From a bacterium (GTDB lineage Bacteria; JAMOTN01), in the NCBI GenBank assembly GCA_027062325.1, contig JAMOTN010000001.1, positions 1-13,732 on the forward strand: 13,732 bases of DNA, read 5' to 3'. The stretch's first letter is position 1, and every line of letters begins with the position of its first letter. A model generated the notes under the pieces. That model did not search any database. It saw only the letters and a list, made by a program, of their open reading frames with translations, and was not told the DNA's origin. The position numbers were made by a program, and so were the translations under genes. Below are positions 1-7,163 of the stretch, piece by piece.

Positions 1-1837
1 ACATGCAGTGTAGACGCTTTTGATATGTGATTATAGCATTTGTTAATTCGCTTTCATCAAAGTTGTAAGTAAGATTTACATTCATAGACGAGCGCCAATA
101 AAAGCTGTTGTTCAAGCGTGTTGAAAATTTGAGTGACATACTGTGAAACGAAAGGTCTTCGGGATCCAGGTTTCCAGAAGCTGTGAGATTCCAAACGTCA
201 CGCATTTTATATGAAGCGTTCATTCCAAGACTTGAAACCTTTGCATCCCAGTTAAGTTTAAAAAAATCAGAAATTTCAGTATTGTTCATGTTTATTCCCG
301 CAGATAGACTAAGGCTTAAACTCTTCCCATCTTCATTGTAGCGAAGATTTAGAGATGATGCACCTGAGGTGAAGTGTTGATTTACAAAGTCATAGGTTCC
401 TGAAAATAGGGTGAATGAAAGGTTTGAGTTACCAAGTTTTTTACTTCCCGTAAAACTCATACTCATACTCTCACCTTCGGAAACTAAGCCCATTCGCCAT
501 TCTTGGTGTTCCCAGCGTTGAGTTTTCTTGTAGTTAAAGTTTGAGTTTAGAAAGAAGAAGCGACGTGAATAACCGGCATTGTAAACTAAAGATACTGAGT
601 TATTTCCGTTTGCTGGGATGAGGTAGGTGTAAGAGGAAGAGAGTCTAAGTTTTCCGTTTATTAGTGGGGGCGTTATAGGAGTTTTGTTTGCAGTGAAAGT
701 AAATAGTTTGTCAGTATAACTTTTTTTACCAGCGTAGCTTATCTGCTCGCGACGTGTGTACTCAATTTTAGTGTTGAGAGAAAGTCCTAAGCCTTCTATA
801 CGCTTTGGCTTAAGATTTATGGTTATTTTAGGAAAGTAGAATGTTCCGGTGTAGTTTTTATCTCCATCCAATGAGAACTGCCTGTTGAAGATCATATTGA
901 TTGTGTATGCACGAGCGTTGTAAGTACTGTTTACATTAATGCGAGCAGTAGTCACGGCTGGAGAGTTGGAAGAGTCTATTCTATATATTCCTCCGTTTGT
1001 GGAAAGAGAGATGTTACCAAGTGTTTTTTCACGATGCAAAAATTTCCACTCTAGCCTTTTTTGGTGAGTAACTCCGTTATCAGAGTAATTGATGCTTTGA
1101 GAAAATGTGCGTTTAGCAGAATCTTTTTTTCTGCTGGCAGATATTGAAGAACCTTTTTTAGTTGTCAGGTTGAATGAGTAGCTCCAACCTTCAGACTTTC
1201 CAAATTCGTAGCCTCTTCCTCTGTAAAAAAGTCCCAGAGTTGAAGAGTAGCCTAAACGCCATGAGAATATCGGCTCTTCTTCCAATGAAATTTTCTTAGC
1301 AGGGTAATAGAAGACCGGATGATCTTTTATATATAGCTTTATGTGCCTGATTTCGAGCCATTTGTTTGGCTTGCCATAGGCTTCTTTAAAACGGATCGAC
1401 CAGTGTGGCGGATGCTCTGGACAGCTTGTTATGTAGCCGCCCTGTGGAACGCGAATTCCAGAGTAGTCGAATGATAGGTGATTAAGTTGATAGATGAAGG
1501 CTCCACTCTTCATGCGAGCATTTTCAACTTCGCCTTTGTAATTCTTGAGGTCGTAGAATACTTGTGAGCCGTATATGTTTTGTTCTCCGCCTTGTCTGAA
1601 GAAAACTTCACAGCTTCCTAGTATGACGGCGCGTTTATTGGTAGTATCTACCTCAATAACGTTTCCTGATACATCTATGTCTTTTTTTGATACAAATCCA
1701 TCACGAATGTAGACTCTATCTTCCGTTAAGTACCACTCAAGCCACTTACCTCCAACTTTGACCTTTGCAAGTAGAATATGTGAAAAGAGTAAAATTGCTA
1801 AAAGCCCCCACGTAAATCCAGCCTTTATTTTAAGCAT
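1..1837 (-). CDS. lptD: LptD/OstA-like LPS-assembly outer-membrane protein (3' end cut by window edge)
   Basis: The minus-strand frame from the ATG at 1837 stays open to base 1, giving 612 residues without a stop; the C-terminus lies beyond the edge. LptD inserts lipopolysaccharide into the outer leaflet of the outer membrane. A signal peptide occupies residues 1-24 (hydrophobic core, likely cleavage after LLA). A short OstA-like jellyroll segment follows at about 40-120. The motif TSCPEHPPHW at 137-146 matches the family's conserved Cys-Pro...Trp region, followed by a PVFYYPAKK-like stretch. The rest is alternating, aromatic and Ser/Asn-rich strand sequence typical of a beta-barrel. Cys139 and Cys611 (in RLHCM) sit where the disulfide that links N-domain and barrel is found in known LptD. 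The start is 20 nt after the asd stop, with a GGGGGA about 14 nt upstream, so spacing is long; no other in-frame start is near. Family call is confident; the symbol is by homology only. Confidence 0.85.
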   Translation of the reverse strand, partial: MLKIKAGFTWGLLAILLFSHILLAKVKVGGKWLEWYLTEDRVYIRDGFVSKKDIDVSGNVIEVDTTNKRAVILGSCEVFFRQGGEQNIYGSQVFYDLKNYKGEVENARMKSGAFIYQLNHLSFDYSGIRVPQGGYITSCPEHPPHWSIRFKEAYGKPNKWLEIRHIKLYIKDHPVFYYPAKKISLEEEPIFSWRLGYSSTLGLFYRGRGYEFGKSEGWSYSFNLTTKKGSSISASRKKDSAKRTFSQSINYSDNGVTHQKRLEWKFLHREKTLGNISLSTNGGIYRIDSSNSPAVTTARINVNSTYNARAYTINMIFNRQFSLDGDKNYTGTFYFPKITINLKPKRIEGLGLSLNTKIEYTRREQISYAGKKSYTDKLFTFTANKTPITPPLINGKLRLSSSYTYLIPANGNNSVSLVYNAGYSRRFFFLNSNFNYKKTQRWEHQEWRMGLVSEGESMSMSFTGSKKLGNSNLSFTLFSGTYDFVNQHFTSGASSLNLRYNEDGKSLSLSLSAGINMNNTEISDFFKLNWDAKVSSLGMNASYKMRDVWNLTASGNLDPEDLSFHSMSLKFSTRLNNSFYWRSSMNVNLTYNFDESELTNAIITYQKRLHCM

Positions 1838-1857
1838 AAATTTGTGTTCATTCCCCC

Positions 1858-2793
1858 TTATAAACAACCGTAATGCAACTTGGCTTCTGCTATCTGAACA
1901 GCGTTATATGCGGCACCTTTTAAAAGGTTGTCTGCTACTATCCACATGGCAAGTGAATGCTCATCAAAAATTTCGATCTTTCCAATAAAGACAGCGTAAT
2001 TCCCAGCAGATTCTTTTGGAGTTACTGCGCGTTTTAGAATGAGGTGAGGCTCGAATTTTCTCAAAGCTTCTAGAAGAGTTAACCGAGAGATTCTGCGTTT
2101 GGTCTTGATGTAAACTGCCTCACCGTGGGAACGAAAAGTTGAGACTCGCACAGTTATTGAACGTGGATGCACATCGGATGATGTAATTTTAGCGTATTCT
2201 GTAGATATTTTTTCCTCTTCTTGGTTTGTATAGAATACAGAGTCTTTTTCCCCTTTTTGAGTGCCAACTAGTGGAACACAGTTGTCATGCCAAATGCTGT
2301 CTTCATCTTGCCATTCAGATATGAGTTTTTTACCACCGCCGGATACAGATTGATAAGTTGCTACAAACATATCTTCAATCCCAAAGTGCTTGAGAATTGG
2401 ATAGGTTGCTACGGCAAGCTGCGCAGTTGAGCAGTTTGGGTTTGCTACGAGAATAGAAGTTGCTCTATGTGAGTTTATGGGAGGTACCACTATCGGAGTC
2501 TCGCGGTGAAATCTGAAGGCTGAGCTGTTATCTATTGTGTGAATTTTTCTTGAGAAAAACTCTGGTAGAATCTTAGCTGCGATGTCTGTCGAAAGAGCAC
2601 TGAATACTAAATCACACTCCACAAAGCGAATTTGAGTTACTTTAACCTGTCCCCACTTTGTTTCAATTTTTTTTCCTTCACTTTCTTTTGATGCCATTAA
2701 TATGAGTTCGGTGGGTTGAAGACTTGAATTTTCAAGGCATTTTAATATCTCACTTCCAACAACACCGGTTGCACCAAGTATTGCAATTCTCAT
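1858..2793 (-). CDS. asd: Aspartate-semialdehyde dehydrogenase
   Basis: This 311-residue enzyme reduces L-aspartyl-4-phosphate to aspartate semialdehyde with NADPH, the branch-point step to lysine/diaminopimelate, threonine and methionine. The Rossmann start GATGVVG is at residues 7-13, the catalytic-cysteine motif NPNCST has Cys121, and SVSGGGKK at 149-156 is the family glycine loop. His223 in RSHGEAV fits the general-base position, where the usual form is GHSEAV. At 311 residues it is slightly shorter than the usual 330-370. The ATG is preceded by GGGGGAA at good spacing. It is divergent from hflX and is followed 20 nt later by lptD, so the two are probably co-transcribed. The family assignment is secure. 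Confidence 0.93.
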   Translation of the reverse strand: MRIAILGATGVVGSEILKCLENSSLQPTELILMASKESEGKKIETKWGQVKVTQIRFVECDLVFSALSTDIAAKILPEFFSRKIHTIDNSSAFRFHRETPIVVPPINSHRATSILVANPNCSTAQLAVATYPILKHFGIEDMFVATYQSVSGGGKKLISEWQDEDSIWHDNCVPLVGTQKGEKDSVFYTNQEEEKISTEYAKITSSDVHPRSITVRVSTFRSHGEAVYIKTKRRISRLTLLEALRKFEPHLILKRAVTPKESAGNYAVFIGKIEIFDEHSLAMWIVADNLLKGAAYNAVQIAEAKLHYGCL

Positions 2794-2921
2794 GAATGTT
2801 CCCCCGCTCTTCCAAGTAGTTGATTCTAATTCGATAAAAATATTTTAAACCACGCTTGTTGCAAAGTCTATTGAGACTTGTATGGTAAAATCGGAGTGTA
2901 AATGAGAAAAGAGAGGCGATA
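2794..2921. promoter_or_regulatory. Divergent asd/hflX intergenic region with candidate hflX promoter
   Basis: These 128 bases separate the divergent genes asd and hflX, so promoters for both must lie here or overlap the gene starts. For hflX the best candidate is an extended -10 box, TGGTAAAAT at 2883-2891; a TTGCAA at 2859-2864 is 21 bases upstream, which is longer than ideal. The SD GAGAGG at 2911-2916 sets the TTG start at 2922. For asd only weak AT-rich matches are visible, for example TAGAAT read on the minus strand. No terminator or operator repeat was seen. Confidence 0.4.
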
Positions 2922-3998
2922 TTGTTGGAAAATGCTGTGAAGTCGGTATTAGTGGCAGTAGAGCTTCCAGATTATATTCCGGATATTCAAGAAACTATAA
3001 GGCTTTGTGAAACTTATGGATCAAAGATAGGAGAAGTTTTTTATCAGAAAAGAAGGGAGCCTGATCCTGCTTACTTTATTGGGCGTGGAAAAGTAGAAAT
3101 GGTGAGAGAATTTATAAAATTAAATGGCATAGAACTTGCGATTTTTGATAACACGCTCACGGGAAGCCAACTTGCGAACTTACAAGATGTACTGGAGTGT
3201 GAAGTACTGGATAGAGTTGAGTTGATCTGCCGCATATTTGAAAAGCATGCAACGACTCTGGAGGGAAAATTACAGACTCAGTATGCACTTTTGAAGGTGC
3301 AGCTGGCGAAGTTAAAGGGACGAGGTGTTGAGCTTTCGCGTCTTGGTGGAGGAATTGGAACTAGAGGTCCGGGAGAGCGCCAAATTGAGCGTGAAAGGAG
3401 AGCTATAAGGAAGAGATTGGCAGCGTTAAAGAAGCAACTGGAAGAAATTGAGAAAAATTTTGAGACTCAGTCACGGCGACGCCGGCAGAGTTTAGCAACG
3501 GTTGCTCTTGTAGGTTATACAAATGCTGGTAAGTCAACTCTTTTTAAGAGAATAACGAATGTAGATGTTCTGGCTACGGATAAATTGTTTGCGACGCTTT
3601 CTAATAAAGGAAAGGTTGTGTGGTGGAAGGGAAAAAAGTTCTTCTTGGTTGATACTATAGGTTTTATTAAAAATCTTCCTCATGAGTTAATAGATGCTTT
3701 TAAGGCTACATTAAAGGTGGTGTTAGAAGCAAGAGTAGCACTTCTTGTTCTTGATATAAGAAAGGAGAGGGAAGTGGATATTGTAAATGAAGTGCTGGAT
3801 GATATTGGATTTGAGGGTAGAAGGATAGTTGCGTTGAACAAGGTAGATTTATTGGGGGAAGAGGAGGCAGCGTTGAAGATTGGAAACATGAAAAGTAGAT
3901 TTGGACAAGATGTGATTGCAATCAGTGCGTTGAGAGGAGAAGGAGTTAGAAGATTACTTGATGTGGTTGTTGAGGTTTTAGATGAAGGAGGCTTATAG
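2922..3998 (+). CDS. hflX: Ribosome-associated GTPase HflX
   Basis: HflX is a GTPase that binds the 50S subunit and splits stalled or hibernating 70S ribosomes, mainly under stress. The protein is 358 residues. The N-terminal HflX domain covers about 1-110 and carries FIGRGK at 52-57. A glycine-rich linker with RLGGGIGTRGPGE (140-152) follows, leading into a basic coiled-coil at about 153-188. The G domain has G1 GYTNAGKST at 198-206, G3 DTIGF at 244-248, G4 NKVD at 306-309 and G5 SAL at 335-337. All nucleotide-binding motifs are intact. The start is TTG at 2922, chosen because GAGAGG lies six bases before it. It is the first gene of a plus-strand cluster; the next gene begins 15 nt after its stop. 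Confidence 0.95.
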   Translation: MLENAVKSVLVAVELPDYIPDIQETIRLCETYGSKIGEVFYQKRREPDPAYFIGRGKVEMVREFIKLNGIELAIFDNTLTGSQLANLQDVLECEVLDRVELICRIFEKHATTLEGKLQTQYALLKVQLAKLKGRGVELSRLGGGIGTRGPGERQIERERRAIRKRLAALKKQLEEIEKNFETQSRRRRQSLATVALVGYTNAGKSTLFKRITNVDVLATDKLFATLSNKGKVVWWKGKKFFLVDTIGFIKNLPHELIDAFKATLKVVLEARVALLVLDIRKEREVDIVNEVLDDIGFEGRRIVALNKVDLLGEEEAALKIGNMKSRFGQDVIAISALRGEGVRRLLDVVVEVLDEGGL

Positions 3999-4013
3999 TG
4001 AGGGGGGAATGAG

Positions 4014-4670
4014 TTGAGGGAGGCAATTGTATTTCTGTTGGTAGTTGTTGCAGTCATGCTTTTTTTGACTTATCGGGAATCCTCGCTTTTAAAAAAAAGG
4101 GTGAATAATGTTTACGTTTTGAATTTAAATCTTGATGAGGATGAGTTTATAAGGGAAGTTGAATTAGAGGAGGTTAAAGAGCAGTTTACAAAAGCTCTCG
4201 AGAATGTAAAGGTAAGAAAAAGAATAAAGAAGAGAGTAAAAAAGGATTTATGGAAAAAGGTGCTGCCATCTCTTGGAAAGGTTACAGAGGAGAAAATTGC
4301 AGCAGCTTTGCGAGTTGTGAAAAGAAGCTTAAAAGATGGAAATAGAGATAAGGCTGCAGAAGTGTTTTTTAGGTTAGTGGTTTCAAAACCAGAGTATGTA
4401 AAATATGATGAATGGGGGTTGATAGACTATTTAATTAAAAAATACGAGCAGAAGAAGGCTTTGAATCCAAAAGACTGGGTTGTCAGAGTCCGATTGGGGT
4501 GGTTGTATTATCGAAGGACGCGTTTGAAGGATTCTCTATATGAATTTATAAAAGCGTATAAAATTGCTGACAGCGAGGGTATCTCTTCCCATGTTTTAAA
4601 GAAGATAGGTTGGTGGGTTGCAAAGGTAAAAGGAGAGTTGAAGTATATTTTAAAGGAGGGAGCGAGATGA
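4014..4670 (+). CDS. Membrane-anchored TPR-like protein of unknown function
   Basis: I do not recognise this 218-residue protein as a named family. Residues 4-19 are one strongly hydrophobic segment followed by positive charges, so it is probably an N-terminal anchor with the rest in the cytoplasm. Residues 40-65 are acidic and probably helical; 66-82 are very basic (many Lys/Arg). Residues 88-190 look all-helical, with a TPR-like helix pair at about 153-186 (WVVRVRLGWLYYRRTRLKDS). The start is TTG at 4014: GGGGGG at 4002-4007 is six bases upstream, and an in-frame stop at 3999 rules out a longer form. Its TGA overlaps the ATG of the HAD gene (ATGA at 4667-4670), so the two are translationally coupled. 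Position after hflX suggests, but does not show, a scaffold role linked to ribosomes or the membrane. Confidence 0.8.
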   Translation: MREAIVFLLVVVAVMLFLTYRESSLLKKRVNNVYVLNLNLDEDEFIREVELEEVKEQFTKALENVKVRKRIKKRVKKDLWKKVLPSLGKVTEEKIAAALRVVKRSLKDGNRDKAAEVFFRLVVSKPEYVKYDEWGLIDYLIKKYEQKKALNPKDWVVRVRLGWLYYRRTRLKDSLYEFIKAYKIADSEGISSHVLKKIGWWVAKVKGELKYILKEGAR

Positions 4671-5386
4671 CCAGGGTCAAGTTTGGTGGGTTGGTTCACG
4701 ATGTAAAGTTAGTCTGTTTTGATAAAGATGGAACACTTATAGACTTGGAGGTTTGGAAAGAGGTTCTAGAGGCAAGGCGCAAGCGTTTGCACGAATTGTT
4801 TCCGGGAAGGGAGAGGGAGATAGATCAGGCATTGTTTATAGATGAGAATGGGAAGTATGATTTTATAAAGTTTATGAATACTCCGAGACGCGATAATATT
4901 GAAAGAATTGTCATGCTTCTCAACATGGCTGGGGAACGAGTAGATTACGAGATGATAGATAATGTATTGAATGAGGTTGATTTTTCGTTTGGAGATAAGT
5001 TGATAAGACCCATTAAAGGGGCAGTTGAAGTGGTTAACACTTTGAGAAAGGCTGGCGTGAAGGTTTATGTTGTTACAGCAGATGGAATAAAAAGAGCAAA
5101 TTACGTGTTGGAGAAGGCAGGAATAGAAGTTGATTTTGTAGTGGGAAGTGATAATCTTCCTTGGAAAAAGCCAGCTTATGAGTTATTAGTCTGGATTGCT
5201 GAGAAAGAAGGGATTGTATTTGAAGAGATTGCGGTAGTTGGAGATACTCCTAATGATATAAAGTTTGCTCATGGGAAAGCTTTGGCTGTTGGAGTCAGAA
5301 CTGGATTTGGTAGCATAGTTGATTTGGAGAGTTATAATCCTGATGTAATAATGGATGGTGTTTGGCAAATAGAGGTGCTTAAGTAG
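4667..5386 (+). CDS. HAD-superfamily phosphatase, phosphoglycolate-phosphatase-like
   Basis: This is a 239-residue haloacid dehalogenase-type hydrolase that would use an aspartyl-phosphate intermediate and Mg2+. Motif I is FDKDGT with Asp19 (nucleophile) and Asp21 (acid/base). Motif II is Thr137 in VVTAD, motif III a Lys at 167/168 (WKKP), and motif IV VGDTPND with Asp193 and Asp197. A helical C1-type cap lies between motifs I and II (about 30-110). The motif set and length fit the phosphoglycolate phosphatase/Gph-like group, but the substrate cannot be read from sequence. A longer in-frame ORF begins at 4610. I chose ATG 4667 because AAAGGAGGG lies just upstream at correct spacing and because it makes an ATGA overlap with the previous stop. 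Confidence 0.85.
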   Translation: MTRVKFGGLVHDVKLVCFDKDGTLIDLEVWKEVLEARRKRLHELFPGREREIDQALFIDENGKYDFIKFMNTPRRDNIERIVMLLNMAGERVDYEMIDNVLNEVDFSFGDKLIRPIKGAVEVVNTLRKAGVKVYVVTADGIKRANYVLEKAGIEVDFVVGSDNLPWKKPAYELLVWIAEKEGIVFEEIAVVGDTPNDIKFAHGKALAVGVRTGFGSIVDLESYNPDVIMDGVWQIEVLK

Positions 5387-5410
5387 CATCTATAAAAGTT
5401 GAATTGATAG

Positions 5411-5440
5411 TTGAAATACGACTTAGATGTTGAGTAAAAT
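5411..5440 (+). promoter_or_regulatory. Candidate sigma-70-type promoter for tRNA-Gln
   Basis: TTGAAA (5411-5416) and TAAAAT (5435-5440) are separated by 18 bases and would start transcription about 17 bases before the tRNA. It could also drive ogg2 and trmH. Call rests on consensus match only. Confidence 0.5.
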
Positions 5441-5463
5441 AATAATTGTGAGCTTTTGATCGC

Positions 5464-5535
5464 TGGGGGGTCGTCCAATCGGCAGGACATCGGACTTTGG
5501 CTCCGAGAATCCAGGTTCGAATCCTGGCCCCCCAG
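5464..5535 (+). tRNA. tRNA-Gln, anticodon TTG
   Basis: A full cloverleaf folds by eye. The acceptor is TGGGGGG (5464-5470) with CCCCCCA (5528-5534) and G discriminator at 5535. The D stem is GTCC/GGAC (5473-5476, 5485-5488). The anticodon stem is TCGGA/TCCGA with loop CTTTGGC (5495-5501), so the anticodon is TTG at 5497-5499. The T arm is CCAGG-TTCGAAT-CCTGG (5511-5527). CCA is not encoded (GCT follows), so it must be added after transcription. It reads CAA, and CAG by wobble, as glutamine. It lies between a HAD gene and ogg2, 35 bases before the latter. Confidence 0.96.
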
Positions 5536-5570
5536 CTTAATTTTTTAGATTTATTTTTAGGGAGTTTGAG

Positions 5571-6236
5571 ATGGATATTGAAGTTGTGTTGCCCCAGATT
5601 AAAAAAAGGGTTGAAGATTTTAGAAGTGTGTGGCGTTCAAAAAATGAGGTTGTGATATTAAAGGAGGCTGTATTTTGTCTCTTAACTCCTCAATCTAAAG
5701 CTGTTGTCTGTTGGGAGGCAGTAGAGAGGTTATTTGAGAATTTTGGATTAGAAGGGGTTTTCAATTTGTTTCCTGTTGATATTGAGATTAGGTTGCGGGG
5801 TGTAAGGTTTAGGAGAAATAAAGCTGGTTACATTGCCAAGTTTTTAGAAAGGATTGAAGAGAGTGGTGGGGTGCTGAGATGGCTTGATAGATATTTTAAA
5901 TCGGTGGGTGTTGAGTTGAATGATGAGTTCAGTTTAGAGGATCAGTTTAAGTTGCGTAATGCTTTGGCCCAAGAGATTAAGGGATACGGTTTAAAAGAGG
6001 CTACGCATTTTTTAAGAAATATAGGTGTAGCAATGGATCTTGCGATCCTTGATCGTCATATATTAAAAGGAATGCTTGAAGAAGGTGTGATAAGGCAGCT
6101 TCCAACGAGTTTGAGTGCTAAGAGATATTTTGAGTTTGAAAAAAAGTTTATTGAGTGGGCGACTAAGAAGAAGTTAAGGCCGGTGGAGCTTGATCTTTTT
6201 CTCTGGTACAAAAAAACAGGTTTTGTATTTAAATAA
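5571..6236 (+). CDS. ogg: Ogg2-type 8-oxoguanine DNA glycosylase/AP lyase
   Basis: This bifunctional base-excision repair enzyme removes 8-oxoguanine and then nicks the abasic site by beta-elimination. It has 221 residues, close to the archaeal and bacterial Ogg2 length. The helix-hairpin-helix spans about 135-152 (EIKGYGLKEATHFLRNIG), with Lys142 as the expected Schiff-base nucleophile. Asp161 in LAILDRHIL is the catalytic Asp; the 19-residue Lys-Asp spacing matches the OGG1/Ogg2 families. The end LWYKKTGFVFK keeps the terminal Lys221, which in archaeal Ogg2 helps recognise 8-oxoguanine. No iron-sulfur Cys cluster is present, which argues against Nth/MutY. The SD AGGGAG lies just before ATG 5571. 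Confidence 0.9.
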   Translation: MDIEVVLPQIKKRVEDFRSVWRSKNEVVILKEAVFCLLTPQSKAVVCWEAVERLFENFGLEGVFNLFPVDIEIRLRGVRFRRNKAGYIAKFLERIEESGGVLRWLDRYFKSVGVELNDEFSLEDQFKLRNALAQEIKGYGLKEATHFLRNIGVAMDLAILDRHILKGMLEEGVIRQLPTSLSAKRYFEFEKKFIEWATKKKLRPVELDLFLWYKKTGFVFK

Positions 6237-6255
6237 TGGAGTGGAGTGAGTTAAA

Positions 6256-6828
6256 GTGAAAAAACTCACCAAACGTCGTATAAAGCGAATAGAAGAAGTT
6301 GTTGCGAAGCGCCAACCTGATTTGTTGGTGGCTCTTAATGCTATAAAAAATCCTCACAATGCAAGTGCAATTGCAAGGACAGCTGATGCGGTTGGAATAT
6401 ACCAGCTATATACTGATAATGCCATGCTTTTTAAAGCGTCTACCTCAAAGGGAGCACACAGATGGCTGATTATAAATTACGTTCAAGATATGCCTTCTTT
6501 TCTCAAGCAAAAGAGGAGAGAAGGCTTTCAAGTGGTAGTGACCTATGTGCACGGTGGAGTTCCTTACACCGAGATTGATTACACCAAGCCTACCGTGTTA
6601 GTCATGGGAAATGAAGCAGAAGGTGTGGAAGAAGAAGTTTTGGAAGTTGCAGATAAAAGAATTTGGATACCGATGTACGGCATGGTTGAAAGTTTAAATG
6701 TTTCTGTTGCAACAGCTGTGATATTGTATGAGGCGCTTAAACAACGTCAGACTGCTGGATTTTACAATAAAATTAGGCTTGAGGATAGCGAAAGGAGAAG
6801 GTTAATAGAGTACTACACAGGAAAGTAA
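6256..6828 (+). CDS. trmH: tRNA (guanosine-18-2'-O)-methyltransferase, SpoU/TrmH family
   Basis: TrmH methylates the 2'-OH of G18 in the tRNA D-loop using S-adenosylmethionine. The 190-residue protein has the three trefoil-knot SPOUT motifs. Motif 1 is NPHNASAIARTADAVG (32-47), with Asn35 and Arg41, the catalytic arginine position. Motif 2 is VLVMGNEAEGVEE (114-126). Motif 3 is IPMYGMVESLNVSVATA (138-154). QPDL just before motif 1 and EIDYTKPT at 106-113 closely match TrmH rather than TrmL or RlmB. It is shorter at the C-terminus than E. coli TrmH, which has an extra tail. The start is GTG at 6256 with GGAG at 6243-6246. It begins 19 bases after ogg2 and is followed by a terminator. Its coding strand is visibly richer in C than the genes before it. 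Confidence 0.9.
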   Translation: MKKLTKRRIKRIEEVVAKRQPDLLVALNAIKNPHNASAIARTADAVGIYQLYTDNAMLFKASTSKGAHRWLIINYVQDMPSFLKQKRREGFQVVVTYVHGGVPYTEIDYTKPTVLVMGNEAEGVEEEVLEVADKRIWIPMYGMVESLNVSVATAVILYEALKQRQTAGFYNKIRLEDSERRRLIEYYTGK

Positions 6829-6892
6829 GAAGCTTACGTTAGGTATGGGTAGTCTTTTAAAGTGAAAAGAGAATTTTTGCTAGATTAATAAG

Positions 6893-6923
6893 AAAGGCTG
6901 CCCTGAAGGGGCAGCCTTTTATT
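6893..6923 (+). terminator. Intrinsic terminator after trmH, possibly bidirectional
   Basis: AAAGGCTGCCC (6893-6903) pairs perfectly over 11 bp with GGGCAGCCTTT (6909-6919) around a 5-base loop, followed by TTTTATT. It lies between the convergent trmH and the 40-codon minus-strand gene, so it may stop both; the T tract is clear only on the plus side. Confidence 0.85.
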
Positions 6924-6956
6924 GAGAGACTTATCTTTCGTTTTGGCAAAATAAAT

Positions 6957-7079
6957 TTATTGCTTTTCATCAATCTTTTGACACCTTACCAAGTTAAAGC
7001 GAGGATCATGCTTGAGTTCATAGATAAGAGTTACTTCGCGTCCATCAACTTTTAACGACACTTCCTTGATCTCGTTCAT
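6957..7079 (-). CDS. Small 40-residue protein of unknown function
   Basis: This small gene encodes 40 residues (starting MNEIKEVSLKVDGREV, ending CQKIDEKQ) and matches no family I know. Support for it being real is context: AAAGGAGG at 7087-7094 is seven bases before the ATG at 7079; a good promoter is just upstream; and the stop is followed 38 bases later by a strong hairpin terminator. The residues alternate in a way that suggests a beta-hairpin (about 6-22), then a short charged segment with HDPRF at 24-28 and a single Cys33. There is no signal peptide or membrane segment. It stands alone between trmH and the M14 peptidase. Confidence 0.72.
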   Translation of the reverse strand: MNEIKEVSLKVDGREVTLIYELKHDPRFNLVRCQKIDEKQ

Positions 7080-7111
7080 CTGCAGCCCTCCTTTCAATAG
7101 TCTGTTCAATT

Positions 7112-7139
7112 ATTGTAATCGGCAAAAATATTTCTGCAA
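7112..7139 (-). promoter_or_regulatory. Promoter for the 40-codon gene
   Basis: On the minus strand TTGCAG (7139-7134) and TACAAT (7117-7112) are 16 bases apart. A start about 7 bases downstream would give a leader of about 25 bases that contains the AAAGGAGG site. Confidence 0.6.
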
Positions 7140-7163
7140 TTACTTTATTTAAACATGGTTCAG

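Noticed and set aside
1758-1988. 76-codon plus-strand open frame spanning the asd/lptD junction
   Set aside because: Overlaps both real minus-strand genes and has no family-like features.
3680-4057. 125-codon minus-strand open frame rich in Ser/Thr/Asn
   Set aside because: It is antisense to the end of hflX and the start of the next gene; the composition comes from the C-poor coding strand opposite.
4610-4666. N-terminal extension of the HAD gene
   Set aside because: The AAAGGAGGG site and the ATGA overlap favour ATG 4667; the extension overlaps the previous gene and is not HAD-like.
6829-7163. CRISPR array or mobile-element remnant in the largest intergenic stretch
   Set aside because: No direct repeats or terminal inverted repeats; the stretch is explained by the terminator, the 40-codon gene and its promoter.
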